This document shows positions 8,531 to 18,542 of a DNA stretch of 61,177 bases, piece after piece. The notes beneath the pieces were generated by a model. It worked only from the letters and a program-made list of their open reading frames with translations, was not told where the DNA came from and made no database searches. Location: the NCBI RefSeq assembly GCF_013815995.1, contig NZ_JACDFE010000002.1:1-61177 (forward strand), in the 5' to 3' direction. How positions within the stretch are numbered: position 1 is the stretch's first letter; every line of letters begins with the position of its first letter. Origin of the DNA: Sporichthya sp. (GTDB lineage Bacteria; Actinomycetota; Actinomycetes; Sporichthyales; Sporichthyaceae). A program made the position numbers and the translations under genes.

Positions 8531-11500
8531 GTGACCTTTAATCCCCCCGAGTCCGGGCAACCCAGCCGGCGACCGTTCAGCACGGCCAGGAAGCGGCCCA
8601 AGGCGCTGATCCCGACGCTGGTCATCATGGTGCTGCTCGTCCTCGGCTTCGGCGTCTTCACCTCCTTCATCACCGACCTGCTGTGGTTCAAGTCGGTCGA
8701 CCACACTGAGGTCTTCACCACCCGGCTGACCACCCGGCTCGCGCTGTTCGCGGTGTTCGGGCTGTTGATGGCCGTGCTGGTGGTGCTGAACATCGTCGTC
8801 GCCTACCGGCTGCGCCCTGCCTTCCGGGGGATGTCCGCGGAGCAGCAGAACCTCGATCGCTACCGGGTGAGCATCGACCCGTACCGGGTCTGGCTGGTGA
8901 TCGGCGTCGGGCTGCTGCTCGGCATCCTGGCCGGCACCTCGGCGGCGGGGGAGTGGCGCACCTGGCTGCAGTGGCGGCACGGCACCGACTTCGGCGTCAA
9001 GGACCCGCAGTTCAACAGGGACGTCTCCTTCTACGTCTTCGATTACCCGTGGTGGCGTTTCGTCCTCGGCTTCTTCTTCGCCGTCACCCTGGTCGCGCTG
9101 CTGGCCGCCGTGGTCACGCACTACCTCTACGGCGGGCTGCGCCTGCAGACCCCGGGGGAGAAGTCGACCCCGGCCGCGCAGGCGCACATCTCGGTGCTGC
9201 TCGGGGTCTTCGTCCTGCTCAAGGCCGTCGCGTACTGGCTGGACCGGTACGGGTTGGCGGTGAACGGCGGCGGGTTCGAACGGGTCAGCGGCTGGACCGG
9301 TCTGCGCTATCGCGACGTGAACGCGCTGCTGCCGGCCAAGACGATCCTGGTCGGCATCGCGCTGATCTGCGCGGTGCTGTTCTTCGTCAACGTCTGGCGG
9401 CGGACCTGGATGCTGCCCGGCATCGGTCTCGGCCTGCTGATCCTGTCCGCGGTGCTGATCGGTGGGGTGTACCCGGCGATCGTGCAGCAGTTCAAGGTGC
9501 GCCCGTCCGAGGTGACCCGCGAGGCGCCGTACATCGACCGCAACATCCAGGCGACGCGGACGGCCTACGGCCTGGACGGCGCCGAGGTCACCGAGTACGA
9601 CGCGAAGACCACCGCGCTGGCCGGAGCGCTGCGCGGCAACGCCGACACCACGGCGAGCATCCGCCTGCTGGACCCGAACCTGATCTCCCCGACCTTCCAG
9701 CAGCAGCAGCAGATCCGCGGCTTCTACTCCTTCCCGGACACGCTGAACGTCGACCGCTACACGATCGACGGCAAGAAGGAGGACGTGGTCGCGGCCGTCC
9801 GCGAGCTGAACCTCAGCTCCATCCCGGCCGCACAGCGCAACTGGATCTCCGACCACCTGATCTACACCCACGGCTACGGCTTCGTGGCCGCGCGCGGCAA
9901 CACCGTCAACGTCGACGGCGAGCCGACCTACGTCTCCGCCGGGATTTCCGACACCAGCGTGCTCGGGGACTACGAGCCGCGGGTCTACTTCGGGGAGGAA
10001 TCCCCGGAGTACTCGATCGTCGGGCGCAGCGACGGGCAGAACCGCGAGTTCGACTACCCGGCCGACGCGCAGCCCAACGGCCAGGCCAACAACACCTACG
10101 CCGGCGAGGGCGGGGTGAAGATCGGCTCGTTCTGGAAGCAGCTGCTGTTCGCGGTGAAGTTCAAGGAGGAGAAGATCCTGCTCTCCTCCGACATCGACCC
10201 GGCCTCGAAGATCCTCTACATCCGGGACCCGCGTCAGCGCATCGAGAAGGTTGCGCCGTGGCTCACCCTGGACGGGGACCCGTACCCGGCGCTCGTGGAC
10301 GGCCGGATCCAATGGATCGTCGACGGCTACACCACCAGCGGCAACTATCCGTACGCCAGTCGCACGACCCTCGGTGAGGCGACCGAGACCACGCTGACCA
10401 CCGCGGACCGCCGGGTGATCGCGCCGCGGGACGAGGTCAACTACATCCGCAACTCGGTGAAGGCCACCGTGGATGCCTACGAAGGCTCGGTGAACCTCTA
10501 CACCTGGGACGAACAGGACCCGGTGCTGAAGACCTGGAAGAAGGCCTTCCCCGACGTGGTGAGGGACAAGTCCGAGATCCCCGCCGCGCTGCTCGGTCAC
10601 CTGCGCTACCCCGAAGACCTGTTCAAGGTGCAGCGCGAACTGCTCTCGCGCTATCACGTGACGGATGCTCAGACCTTCTACGGCCGCGCGGATTTCTGGC
10701 AGGTGCCGCGCGATCCGGGCACCGGTGACAGCCAGGCCGCGCTCGGCGTGAGCGGCGACCGCGAGGCGCAGCCGCCCTACTACCTGACCCTGCAGATGCC
10801 GGGCCAGACCGCGCCCGCGTTCTCGCTGACCACGGCGTTCGAGCCCAACCAGCGACAACAGTTGGCCGCCTTCATGGCGGTGAACGCCACACCCGGGCCG
10901 GACTACGGCAAGATCCGGGTCCTGCAGCTACCGCGAAATACCACGGTCCCGGGGCCGGGACAGGTACAGAACGCGATCAAGGCCGATCCCGCGGTCAACA
11001 ACGTCGTGCTCCCGCTGCGGGTCGGCAACAAGGTCACGTTCGGGAACCTGCTGACGCTGCCCGTGGGCGGCGGCCTGCTCTACGTCGAGCCGCTCTACGT
11101 GCAGGCCGCGACCGGTACCTCGTTCCCGCTGCTGCAGCAGGTGATCGTGTCCTTCGGGAGCAAGATCGCGATCGCGGAGACGCTCGAGAAGGCGCTCGAC
11201 CAGGTCTTCGAGGGCAACTCCGGCGCGGAGGTGCCCGTCGAGCCCGACAAGGGCAACGGGTCGGGAAGTGGGCAGAGCACCAACGCCCAACTCGCCGACG
11301 CCATCGCCGCCGCGCAGAAGGCCTACACCGACGGGCAGGCCGCTCTCGCCAAGGGCAACTTCGCCGAGTACGGCAAGCAGCAGGACAAGTTGGAGGCGGC
11401 GCTGACCCGCGCGGCCACCCTGCAGAACAAGAAGGCCGGTGGCGGTGCCGGAACGGTGCCGACCCCGACCCCGGTGCCCTCACCAACACCGGTCCCGAGC

Positions 11501-11539
11501 ACACCACCTGAAGAGACCCCGCCGGCCGGCAACACCTAA
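8531..11539 (+). CDS. UPF0182 family large membrane protein
   Basis: 1002 aa, multi-TM N-terminal half then long exoplasmic domain, Pro/Thr-rich tail. Confidence 0.9.
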   Translation: MTFNPPESGQPSRRPFSTARKRPKALIPTLVIMVLLVLGFGVFTSFITDLLWFKSVDHTEVFTTRLTTRLALFAVFGLLMAVLVVLNIVVAYRLRPAFRGMSAEQQNLDRYRVSIDPYRVWLVIGVGLLLGILAGTSAAGEWRTWLQWRHGTDFGVKDPQFNRDVSFYVFDYPWWRFVLGFFFAVTLVALLAAVVTHYLYGGLRLQTPGEKSTPAAQAHISVLLGVFVLLKAVAYWLDRYGLAVNGGGFERVSGWTGLRYRDVNALLPAKTILVGIALICAVLFFVNVWRRTWMLPGIGLGLLILSAVLIGGVYPAIVQQFKVRPSEVTREAPYIDRNIQATRTAYGLDGAEVTEYDAKTTALAGALRGNADTTASIRLLDPNLISPTFQQQQQIRGFYSFPDTLNVDRYTIDGKKEDVVAAVRELNLSSIPAAQRNWISDHLIYTHGYGFVAARGNTVNVDGEPTYVSAGISDTSVLGDYEPRVYFGEESPEYSIVGRSDGQNREFDYPADAQPNGQANNTYAGEGGVKIGSFWKQLLFAVKFKEEKILLSSDIDPASKILYIRDPRQRIEKVAPWLTLDGDPYPALVDGRIQWIVDGYTTSGNYPYASRTTLGEATETTLTTADRRVIAPRDEVNYIRNSVKATVDAYEGSVNLYTWDEQDPVLKTWKKAFPDVVRDKSEIPAALLGHLRYPEDLFKVQRELLSRYHVTDAQTFYGRADFWQVPRDPGTGDSQAALGVSGDREAQPPYYLTLQMPGQTAPAFSLTTAFEPNQRQQLAAFMAVNATPGPDYGKIRVLQLPRNTTVPGPGQVQNAIKADPAVNNVVLPLRVGNKVTFGNLLTLPVGGGLLYVEPLYVQAATGTSFPLLQQVIVSFGSKIAIAETLEKALDQVFEGNSGAEVPVEPDKGNGSGSGQSTNAQLADAIAAAQKAYTDGQAALAKGNFAEYGKQQDKLEAALTRAATLQNKKAGGGAGTVPTPTPVPSPTPVPSTPPEETPPAGNT

Positions 11540-11557
11540 CGCGGCCGTCTGAAGCCG

Positions 11558-11605
11558 GGACGTCCGAACCATCGTGAGCTATCACGCTCGCCGGTTCGGA
11601 CGTCC
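11558..11605. terminator. Large inverted repeat downstream of UPF0182 gene (putative terminator)
   Basis: Perfect 13-bp arms ggacgtccgaacc / ggttcggacgtcc with inner stem cgtga-gcta-tcacg; no clear T-run. Confidence 0.5.
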
Positions 11606-11674
11606 TGGCCGTTAAGGCTCCGGCAACCGATTTGCAGGGTGGTGTGCGCCGCCAGTAGCCTGAGGACACACCGA

Positions 11675-11751
11675 CGCGGGGTGGAGCAGTTCGGTAGCTC
11701 GCTGGGCTCATAACCCAGAGGTCGTAGGTTCAAATCCTACCCCCGCTACCA
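11675..11751 (+). tRNA. tRNA-Met(CAT), initiator type
   Basis: CGCGGGGTGGAGCAGTTCGGTAGCTCGCTGGGCTCATAACCCAGAGGTCGTAGGTTCAAATCCTACCCCCGCTACCA; full cloverleaf with encoded CCA, unpaired 1:72 position and GGG/CCC anticodon stem. Confidence 0.97.
11706..11749. repeat. attL: 44-bp direct repeat within tRNA-fMet
   Basis: gctcataacccagaggtcgtaggttcaaatcctacccccgctac. Confidence 0.92.
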
Positions 11752-11766
11752 CGTTTCCGCAGGTCA

Positions 11767-11798
11767 GGGCCATGATCACGAAATTGTGATCGTGGCCC
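11767..11798. other. Inverted repeat just inside left edge of island
   Basis: gggccatgatcacg-aaat-tgtgatcgtggccc, 14-bp arms with one G.T. Confidence 0.7.
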
Positions 11799-12147
11799 TT
11801 GATCGTTGGTCAGCAGTTGGTCAGCATACTTTCGCGACACGCCGATGTGGACCGTCCTGGACTGGTAGGGACGGCGGCGGACGAGGACCTTCATCGGGTC
11901 GCGTCGGCGGCGCGACGTCGATTTCTCCGGGCCACGGTTCGAGGCCGGGCGCTAACCGGGCTCGACGCATTCGAGGGGGCGAAGTTGACTGTGGCCTGCG
12001 GGCGACGGACTGGCGACGGATGGCGAAGGTCCTGCCCGATCCAAGGGAGCAGTGGGTATTTGCTCGGTCCTTGAGGCTCGTGAAGGGTGCGGCCTGGAGG
12101 GGTCTGTTGATGCGCCCCGTGGCGGGGGGCCTTGACGCCCGAAGGCT

Positions 12148-12160
12148 TAAATATATTATG
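12148..12160. promoter_or_regulatory. AT-rich regulon motif, site A
   Basis: TAAATATATTATG upstream of ALDH gene; 13-mer identical to reverse complement of site G. Confidence 0.75.
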
Positions 12161-12212
12161 TGTCAACGCTCGCCGGACGGCCGGGCGCACTCGGCGGACG
12201 AGGGGCACAGCG

Positions 12213-13682
12213 GTGGATCGACGCGCTGAACTATTCATCGGCGGCCGGTGGGTCAAGCCGCAGTCCGACCAGGTGATCGAGGTCTTCTCCCCGGCGACCG
12301 AGGAGCTGATCGGCGAAGTCCCTGAGGGCAGCCCCGCGGACATCGACGCGGCGGTGACATCGGCCCGGGTAGCTGTAGACGGCGACTGGGGGCGCAGCTC
12401 CGCGGCGGAACGCGCCGCGGTCCTGGCTCGGTTCACCGAGGAACTCTCGAAGCGGATGGACGACATCGTCACCGCCCAGGTCTCGGAGCAGGGCGCGCCG
12501 GTATCTCAGGTCGCAGCCGTCGGCTCCGGGCCCTCGCTGGACGTGATCAGGTACTACACGAAGCTGGCGGCCGAACTCATCGCCGAGGAGGTTCGTGAGG
12601 GGAGCGGCGGGCGCAGCCTGATCCGGCGCGTCCCCGTAGGTGTCGTCGGCGCGATCGTTCCCTGGAACGGCGCGTGGCCCCTCGCGATCTTCAAGCTCGC
12701 ACCGGCAATGGCGGCCGGGTGCTCCGTGGTGGTCAAGCCTCCGCCGGAGACGCCGCTCAGCCCCAACTTGATGGCCGAGGCGGCCGCAGCCGCCGGGGTC
12801 CCCGAAGGTGTGCTGAGTGTCGTGCCCGGGGGCGCGGAGGTAGGGGAGCACCTCGTCTCGCACACCGGTGTGGACAAGGTTTCCTTCACCGGTTCCGACG
12901 CGGTCGGCAAGAAGATCGCCGCCATCTGCGGAGGTCGGCTCCGGTCGACCGTTCTTGAGCTCGGCGGAAAGTCCGCCGCCATCGTCCTCGAGGACGCCGA
13001 CCTCGCCTCCACGGTCGGCGGGCTAGCTTTGAACTCGTACGTGAACAACGGCGAAGGCTGCATGTCCGACACACGAATCCTCGTGCCCCGGTCCCGACAC
13101 GACGAGTTCGTCGAAGCGTTCGGGGCGATGGCCAGTTCTCTCAAGGTCGGCGATCCGTTCGATCCGACGACGTTCATCGGCCCGCTCATTTCCGAGCGGC
13201 AGCGCGACCGTGTCGAGGGCTACATCTTCTCCGGTGTGGAGCAGGGAGCGACCCTCGTCACCGGTGGCCGGCGCCCGGCGCACTTGGCTAAGGGCTGGTT
13301 CGTAGAGCCGACCGTCTTCGCCAACGTCGACAACTCGATGAGGATCGCCCGAGAGGAAATCTTCGGCCCTGTCGTTTCGATCATCGCCTACTCCGACGAA
13401 GCGGAAGCGGTGGCGATCAGCAACGACAGCGACTACGGGCTCGGCGGCTCGATCTGGTCAAGCGATGTCGACCACGCCCTCGCGCTGTCGGCGCAGGTGC
13501 GGACCGGAATCATGGCCATTAATGGGTTCGGGTTCCAGGAATGCTCGCCCTTCGGCGGCATGAAGAACTCCGGGCTGGGCTGGGAGATGGGGCCGGAGGG
13601 GCTGAACGAATACCTCGCCCTCCAGTCGATTCTTCTCGGGGCCGGGTCGTTCGCCCGGCACGCCGACCTTCCGACGAGGTAG
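12213..13682 (+). CDS. Aldehyde dehydrogenase
   Basis: [57 protein letters not shown] at 12213 preceded by gagggg. Confidence 0.9.
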   Translation: MDRRAELFIGGRWVKPQSDQVIEVFSPATEELIGEVPEGSPADIDAAVTSARVAVDGDWGRSSAAERAAVLARFTEELSKRMDDIVTAQVSEQGAPVSQVAAVGSGPSLDVIRYYTKLAAELIAEEVREGSGGRSLIRRVPVGVVGAIVPWNGAWPLAIFKLAPAMAAGCSVVVKPPPETPLSPNLMAEAAAAAGVPEGVLSVVPGGAEVGEHLVSHTGVDKVSFTGSDAVGKKIAAICGGRLRSTVLELGGKSAAIVLEDADLASTVGGLALNSYVNNGEGCMSDTRILVPRSRHDEFVEAFGAMASSLKVGDPFDPTTFIGPLISERQRDRVEGYIFSGVEQGATLVTGGRRPAHLAKGWFVEPTVFANVDNSMRIAREEIFGPVVSIIAYSDEAEAVAISNDSDYGLGGSIWSSDVDHALALSAQVRTGIMAINGFGFQECSPFGGMKNSGLGWEMGPEGLNEYLALQSILLGAGSFARHADLPTR

Positions 13683-13689
13683 TCGCACC

Positions 13690-14016
13690 GTGACCTATGT
13701 GATCGCTGAGCCTTGCGTCGACGTCCTCGACAAGTCCTGTCTCGAGGAATGCCCGGTCGACTGCATCTACGAGGGCGAGCGGATGCTCTACATCCATCCG
13801 GACGAGTGCGTCGATTGTGGCGCCTGCGAGCCGGCGTGTCCCATGGAGGCGGTCTTCTACGAGGACGACGTCCCGGGGGAGTGGAGCATGTTCAGCCAGA
13901 ACGGCCATGCCTTCTTCCGGGACCTGGGATCCCTGGGTGGCGCGTCGAAGGCCGGCAGGTTGGAGCACGATCCTCAGTGGATCAAAGACCTCCCACGGCC
14001 CTCCGAAGTCGTCTGA
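13690..14016 (+). CDS. Seven-iron (3Fe-4S/4Fe-4S) ferredoxin
   Basis: [51 protein letters not shown]. Confidence 0.92.
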   Translation: MTYVIAEPCVDVLDKSCLEECPVDCIYEGERMLYIHPDECVDCGACEPACPMEAVFYEDDVPGEWSMFSQNGHAFFRDLGSLGGASKAGRLEHDPQWIKDLPRPSEVV

Positions 14017-14100
14017 ACAAGGGCGTTCACAGCTCCCCGCAGGTGCTATCCGGGCCACCGTGACCCATTGCACAAATCGACGCAGATGGTACTGTGGGGA

Positions 14101-14122
14101 CACATAGAATATACAATGTACG
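14101..14122. promoter_or_regulatory. AT-rich regulon motif, site B (weaker match)
   Basis: CACATAGAATATACAATGTACG upstream of transporter operon. Confidence 0.5.
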
Positions 14123-14138
14123 AAAGGTAGGCGCCGGG

Positions 14139-15629
14139 ATGAGCGCTCGGCAGACGTCGCAGATGGGCTTCCAGTCGGCGCGGGTGCGCGGACGCATGGT
14201 GGCGGTGATCGCCGTCGTCGCGATGGTCTCCACCGGATGCGCAACGAGGTTGTCCCAGGACGAGATCCGCGCAGCCGCCGGCACCACGACGGTGACGGAG
14301 GACTCTGGCTCGCAGGACGCACAGGTCGGCGCCACCGGTACAGGAGCAGCCGACCCGGCAACGTCGGGGACGGCGACGCCCGGCGCCGGGGCGGTTGGAG
14401 GCGGCTCAGTTGGGACCGCCACGACGGAATCTGGATCAGCTGGCGCGGGCTCCACTGCGGCCGCAGGTTCCAAGGGATCGGGCTCGAAGGGTGGCGCACC
14501 GGCTCCCGGATCGACGGGTGCCGGCGCCCAGGCTCCGGCCATCGCGAACAAGTCCCTGATCAAGGTCGGGAACATCGGGCCGTACAGCGGCGTGCTGGGT
14601 GGCATCTTCGGCGACATCCCGGCTTCGCTGCAGGTTTGGGCGAAGTGGACCAACGCCAACGGCGGGCTGAACGGGCACCCCGTTCAGGTCATCACCGCGG
14701 ACACCGGCGGTGACCCGTCGAAGGCGCTGACCCTCGCGAAGAACATGGTCGAGGGGGAAGGCGTCATCGCCTTTGTCAACAACTTTCTGCTCTTCGAGTT
14801 CGAGTCCATCTCCAACTACGCCGCCTCGAAGGGCGTCCCGCTCATCGGTGGTGACCTGTCGAACCCGGCCTGGACGACCTCGCCCATCGCTTTCCCCCAG
14901 GGCGGCTCCTTCGAAGCCCAGATGAAGATCGGGACGCAGAAGCTGGTGGAGATCGGCGGTCCGAAGATCGCCACGCTCTACTGCATCGAGGTCGCGTTCG
15001 TGTGCAAGGCCAACAACGAGCTGATTCACAAGTGGGCCGCGAAGGTTGGCGCCGACATTGTGTACAACGCCCCGGTCTCCCTCACGGCGCCCAGCTACAC
15101 CTCGACCTGCATCAACGCGAAGAACTCCGGGGCCTCCGGGATCTGGATCCTGGCCGAGGGAGCCAGCGTCGCCCGCTTCGTCCGCGACTGTGCGGCTCAG
15201 GGTTACAAGCCGAACTTCGCGATGGTCGGGCTGGCGTCGCCGGCCGTGCCGAGCGAGCCGAACCTGGCGGGTGCGATCATCCCCAGTCCGGTCTTTCCTT
15301 CGGTCGTCTCGAGCACCCCGGCGACCGCTGCCTTTCACACCGCCCTCGGCAAGTACGCCTCGTACCTTCTGGGCCGGTTGAACGGTGAGATCTCCAACGC
15401 ATGGACCGCTGGGCAGCTGGCGCTGGCCGGGGCGAAGTACCTCAGCGACAAGCCGACCGGTACCGAATGGCTCAAGGGACTACGCGAGTTGAAGAAGGAA
15501 ACCCTGGGCGGGCTGACTATCCCGCTGACGTTCACCAGTGGCCGCTACGAGGCCCCACTTTGTGTGTTCTTCCAGGGTATCGAGAACGGGCGCTACACCG
15601 CCCCCCAGGGCCTCAAGACCAGCTGCTGA
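14139..15629 (+). CDS. Liv-type ABC transporter substrate-binding lipoprotein
   Basis: Signal peptide with VSTGC lipobox, Gly/Thr/Ser-rich linker, then IKVGNIGPYSGVLGGIFGD...NGGLNGHPVQVITADTGGDPSKAL. Confidence 0.88.
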   Translation: MSARQTSQMGFQSARVRGRMVAVIAVVAMVSTGCATRLSQDEIRAAAGTTTVTEDSGSQDAQVGATGTGAADPATSGTATPGAGAVGGGSVGTATTESGSAGAGSTAAAGSKGSGSKGGAPAPGSTGAGAQAPAIANKSLIKVGNIGPYSGVLGGIFGDIPASLQVWAKWTNANGGLNGHPVQVITADTGGDPSKALTLAKNMVEGEGVIAFVNNFLLFEFESISNYAASKGVPLIGGDLSNPAWTTSPIAFPQGGSFEAQMKIGTQKLVEIGGPKIATLYCIEVAFVCKANNELIHKWAAKVGADIVYNAPVSLTAPSYTSTCINAKNSGASGIWILAEGASVARFVRDCAAQGYKPNFAMVGLASPAVPSEPNLAGAIIPSPVFPSVVSSTPATAAFHTALGKYASYLLGRLNGEISNAWTAGQLALAGAKYLSDKPTGTEWLKGLRELKKETLGGLTIPLTFTSGRYEAPLCVFFQGIENGRYTAPQGLKTSC

Positions 15630-15643
15630 CCGAGGAGACGACG

Positions 15644-15940
15644 GTGGAGATCGGCAAGTGGCTCAAGCTGCAGTGGGACCGCGTGGCCGCGTGGGTGTGC
15701 ATCGGTGTCGGTGCACTCGCCCTGATCGTCGGCTGGGTCGGCGTCAGTGGTGCCGCCTATATGGCGAACGCGATGCCGTACCTGATCTCGGGCGGCATCG
15801 GCGGCATGTTCCTACTCGGCCTCGGTGGGATGCTTTGGCTCTCCGCGGATCTGCGCGACGAGTGGTACAAGCTCGACAGCCTCGAGCGCAGCGTGAATCG
15901 CCAGCATGAGGAGTTGTTGGTAGCCGAGGACGCGCGGTGA
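15644..15940 (+). CDS. Small two-TM membrane protein in transporter operon
   Basis: VEIGKWLKLQWDRVAAWVCIGVGALALIVGWVGVSG...GGIGGMFLLGLGGMLWLSADLRDEWYKL; GTG at 15644. Confidence 0.7.
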   Translation: MEIGKWLKLQWDRVAAWVCIGVGALALIVGWVGVSGAAYMANAMPYLISGGIGGMFLLGLGGMLWLSADLRDEWYKLDSLERSVNRQHEELLVAEDAR

Positions 15941-16509
15941 GGGGGTCGTCCGTAGCCGCCCGATCCCGGCCGCGCCAAGCGCCGCCAACCTCGGTCGCCC
16001 CTGACATCGGGCCTGATCTGCGCGGTCCCGCGCACCTGGTCCGCCCCGCCGACCTTGCGTCGGCGACGGTCCACCACCTCCCCTGGAACCGGGCGGACCT
16101 CCTCCGGTGGGCTGTGCCCACGGCTGTTGGTGCGGTCCTGTGCATCGTGGCGTGGGCCATCTCCTCCGGACAGGCTCGCGAGTCGGACCAGGCAGGTCCG
16201 CTGTTCCTGGCCATCGTCGCGCTCATGGTCAGCGGCATCAGCCACGCCCTGTGGCTACTGCGGGGACGCCGTGCCGTGGGTGAGCGCCAGCGCGAACTGT
16301 GCACCGAGGCCAGGCTGCTGCGGCCACGGGATCGGGTCGCTCCGCCGGCGGCGATCCTGCAGGGGGCTGTTGCAGTGCTGGTGACTCCGGGGGCGAGCTT
16401 CATTCATCGCTTCGAATGCACCTTCGTCGCGAACCGCCCGGTCCGCCACACGTCGAAGGCGGAGGCGACGGAATCCGGCATGATGCCGTGCGGGGTGTGC
16501 AAGCCGTGA
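15937..16509 (+). CDS. Two-TM membrane protein with C-terminal Ada-like Zn-binding motif
   Basis: Two hydrophobic segments, then IHRFECTFVANRPVRHTSKAEATESGMMPCGVCKP; coupled to neighbours. Confidence 0.7.
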   Translation: MRGSSVAARSRPRQAPPTSVAPDIGPDLRGPAHLVRPADLASATVHHLPWNRADLLRWAVPTAVGAVLCIVAWAISSGQARESDQAGPLFLAIVALMVSGISHALWLLRGRRAVGERQRELCTEARLLRPRDRVAPPAAILQGAVAVLVTPGASFIHRFECTFVANRPVRHTSKAEATESGMMPCGVCKP

Positions 16510-18542
16510 GCGCAACCGCTTCTGCGCGTGCGCGGAAAGCCGGGCCGTTGGCCGATCACCGGCCGGCCGTTCTCGCCGCGCTGCCTGCCATAGCTGTCCT
16601 CGTCATCGGCATCCCGTGGGTTCAAGCCAACCACCTCTGGCCCTTCGTGGTCACCGGTGTGACCGACGGTTCCATCTACGCACTGGCCGCGCTGGGTCTG
16701 GTCCTCACCTTCAAGACCTCGGGCGTGTTCAACTTTGCCATCGGTGCGCAGGCCGCGGCATCGGCGTACGTCTTCTACAGCTTCCGCGTCGATGCGGGCA
16801 TGCCCTGGCCCATCGCGGCCCTGCTGTCGCTGTTGCTCGTTGGCGTCGTCGGTTCACTAGTCCTGGAACGGTTGGCATTGTGGCTGGCGGAGGCGCCGGC
16901 GGTTCGACGCGTGGTCGCCACGATCGGCCTCCTCGTGTTGCTGCAGTCGCTGCTGACAGGCCTATACGGCACGGCCACCATCGCGTTCGACGACTTCCTG
17001 CCGACCGGTCTTGTCGAGATCGGCTCGGTCAACGTCGGCGTGAACCAGATGATTGTGGTGGCGCTGGCCATCGTTGCGACCATCGGGCTGTTCCTCTTCT
17101 TCAAGTCCACCCGCCTGGGCATCAGCATGCAGGCCGTCGTCGACGACTCCAACCTGCTGGCCCTGCAGGGCACGAACCCGGTGAAGGTTCGTCGCTATGC
17201 CTGGGCAATCGGTTCTTCGTTCGTGTCGATCTCCGGCATGCTGGTGGCGCCCGCGATCGGGATCGACGTCAACCAATTGCTCGTGCTGTTTATTGCGGCC
17301 TTCGGGGCGGCGGCGGTTGCTTCCTTCTCAAGCTTGCCGCTGGCTTTCGCGTCAGCGATGGTCATCGGTGTCTCGATGAACCTGCTCGCCAGTCAGCTGA
17401 CCTCGAACCAGAACCTGACGATCTCGGCGTTCTACACCCAGGTTCCGTTCCTGGTTCTGGTCGCCGCGCTGGCCTTGCTACCGCCTCGCCGGTTGGTCGA
17501 GCGCGGGGCCCGGCGCGTCCGGCGCGCCCGGCCGATCCGGGCCTTCCCCCGGCAGGCCGTGTACGGGACCACCGCCACCGTTGTGGCCGTGGCGCTCTTG
17601 ATCCCCGATCTGGTTGGTCCTGGTGACCTGACGCAGTACACGACCGGGGTCGGCTTCGTCGTGATCTTCATGTCGCTCGGGCTACTGCTGTGGACTTCGG
17701 GCCAGATCTCGCTGTGCCACATGGCCTTCGCGGCCGTCGGTGCCACGTCGTTCGCGCACGCCCAGCACAACGGAGTGCCCTGGCTGCTGGCCATGCTGTT
17801 CGCCGTCGCTGTCACGGTGCCCGTCGGGGCGATTGTCGCGATCCCTTCGTTCCGTCTCACCGGGACCTACCTCGCGGTCATTACCTTCGGCGTCGGCCTG
17901 CTGTTCCAGAAGTTGCTCTACGGCACCTTCTTGATGTTCGGGAAGTTCGACAACCAGCAGGTCACGCGGCCCGACGCGCTCAACATGTCCGGCGACCGGG
18001 GCTACTACTACCTGTCCTTGGCCGTGGCCGGGGTCTGTGCGCTGGCCGTGGTCGCGGTCCGGCGCAGCCGGCTGGGACGTCTCCTGCGTGGGCTGGCCGA
18101 TTCGCCCGTTGCCCTGGACGCGCACGGTGCCAACACCCGGCTCACTCGGCTGTTCGTGTTCTGCATCTCCGCTGCCATGGCCGCGGTGGGCGGGGTGCTG
18201 ATCGCGGGAGTCACCACCTCGGCCAGCGGGAACCCCAGTGGCTCGTTCGGGTACTTCAACTCCCTCGTGATGGTCGCGGTGCTGACCTTTTGTGGCCGGC
18301 AGCCGCTGCTCTCCCCGATCGCGGCCGCCTTCCTGTTCGTGGTGCTCAAGATCTATCCGCCGTTCGACAGCGGATTCTTCGTGGACTATCAGGGCGTGTT
18401 CTTCGGGGCGCTCGCGCTGGCGGTCGCCGTCGTTCCCGGTATCGCCAGGGTGCAGCCGAGTCGGCGCGGTGCGCTGCGCACGCCGGAGGGTGGGCCCGTC
18501 CGGGCACGCCGCGACCTGCAGTTGCGAGGTGCTTGGGTATGA
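16506..18542 (+). CDS. Fused LivH-LivM-type ABC permease
   Basis: GVTDGSIYALAALGLVLTFKTSGVFNFAIGAQAA (LivH-like) followed by YTTGVGFVVIFMSLGLLLWTSGQISLCHMAF (LivM-like) in one ORF; GTG at 16506. Confidence 0.88.
   Translation: MSATASARARKAGPLADHRPAVLAALPAIAVLVIGIPWVQANHLWPFVVTGVTDGSIYALAALGLVLTFKTSGVFNFAIGAQAAASAYVFYSFRVDAGMPWPIAALLSLLLVGVVGSLVLERLALWLAEAPAVRRVVATIGLLVLLQSLLTGLYGTATIAFDDFLPTGLVEIGSVNVGVNQMIVVALAIVATIGLFLFFKSTRLGISMQAVVDDSNLLALQGTNPVKVRRYAWAIGSSFVSISGMLVAPAIGIDVNQLLVLFIAAFGAAAVASFSSLPLAFASAMVIGVSMNLLASQLTSNQNLTISAFYTQVPFLVLVAALALLPPRRLVERGARRVRRARPIRAFPRQAVYGTTATVVAVALLIPDLVGPGDLTQYTTGVGFVVIFMSLGLLLWTSGQISLCHMAFAAVGATSFAHAQHNGVPWLLAMLFAVAVTVPVGAIVAIPSFRLTGTYLAVITFGVGLLFQKLLYGTFLMFGKFDNQQVTRPDALNMSGDRGYYYLSLAVAGVCALAVVAVRRSRLGRLLRGLADSPVALDAHGANTRLTRLFVFCISAAMAAVGGVLIAGVTTSASGNPSGSFGYFNSLVMVAVLTFCGRQPLLSPIAAAFLFVVLKIYPPFDSGFFVDYQGVFFGALALAVAVVPGIARVQPSRRGALRTPEGGPVRARRDLQLRGAWV

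Noticed and set aside
8507-10858. 783-aa minus-strand ORF
   Set aside because: Antisense to the well-supported UPF0182 gene; composition (V/D/R/H-rich) typical of shadow frames.
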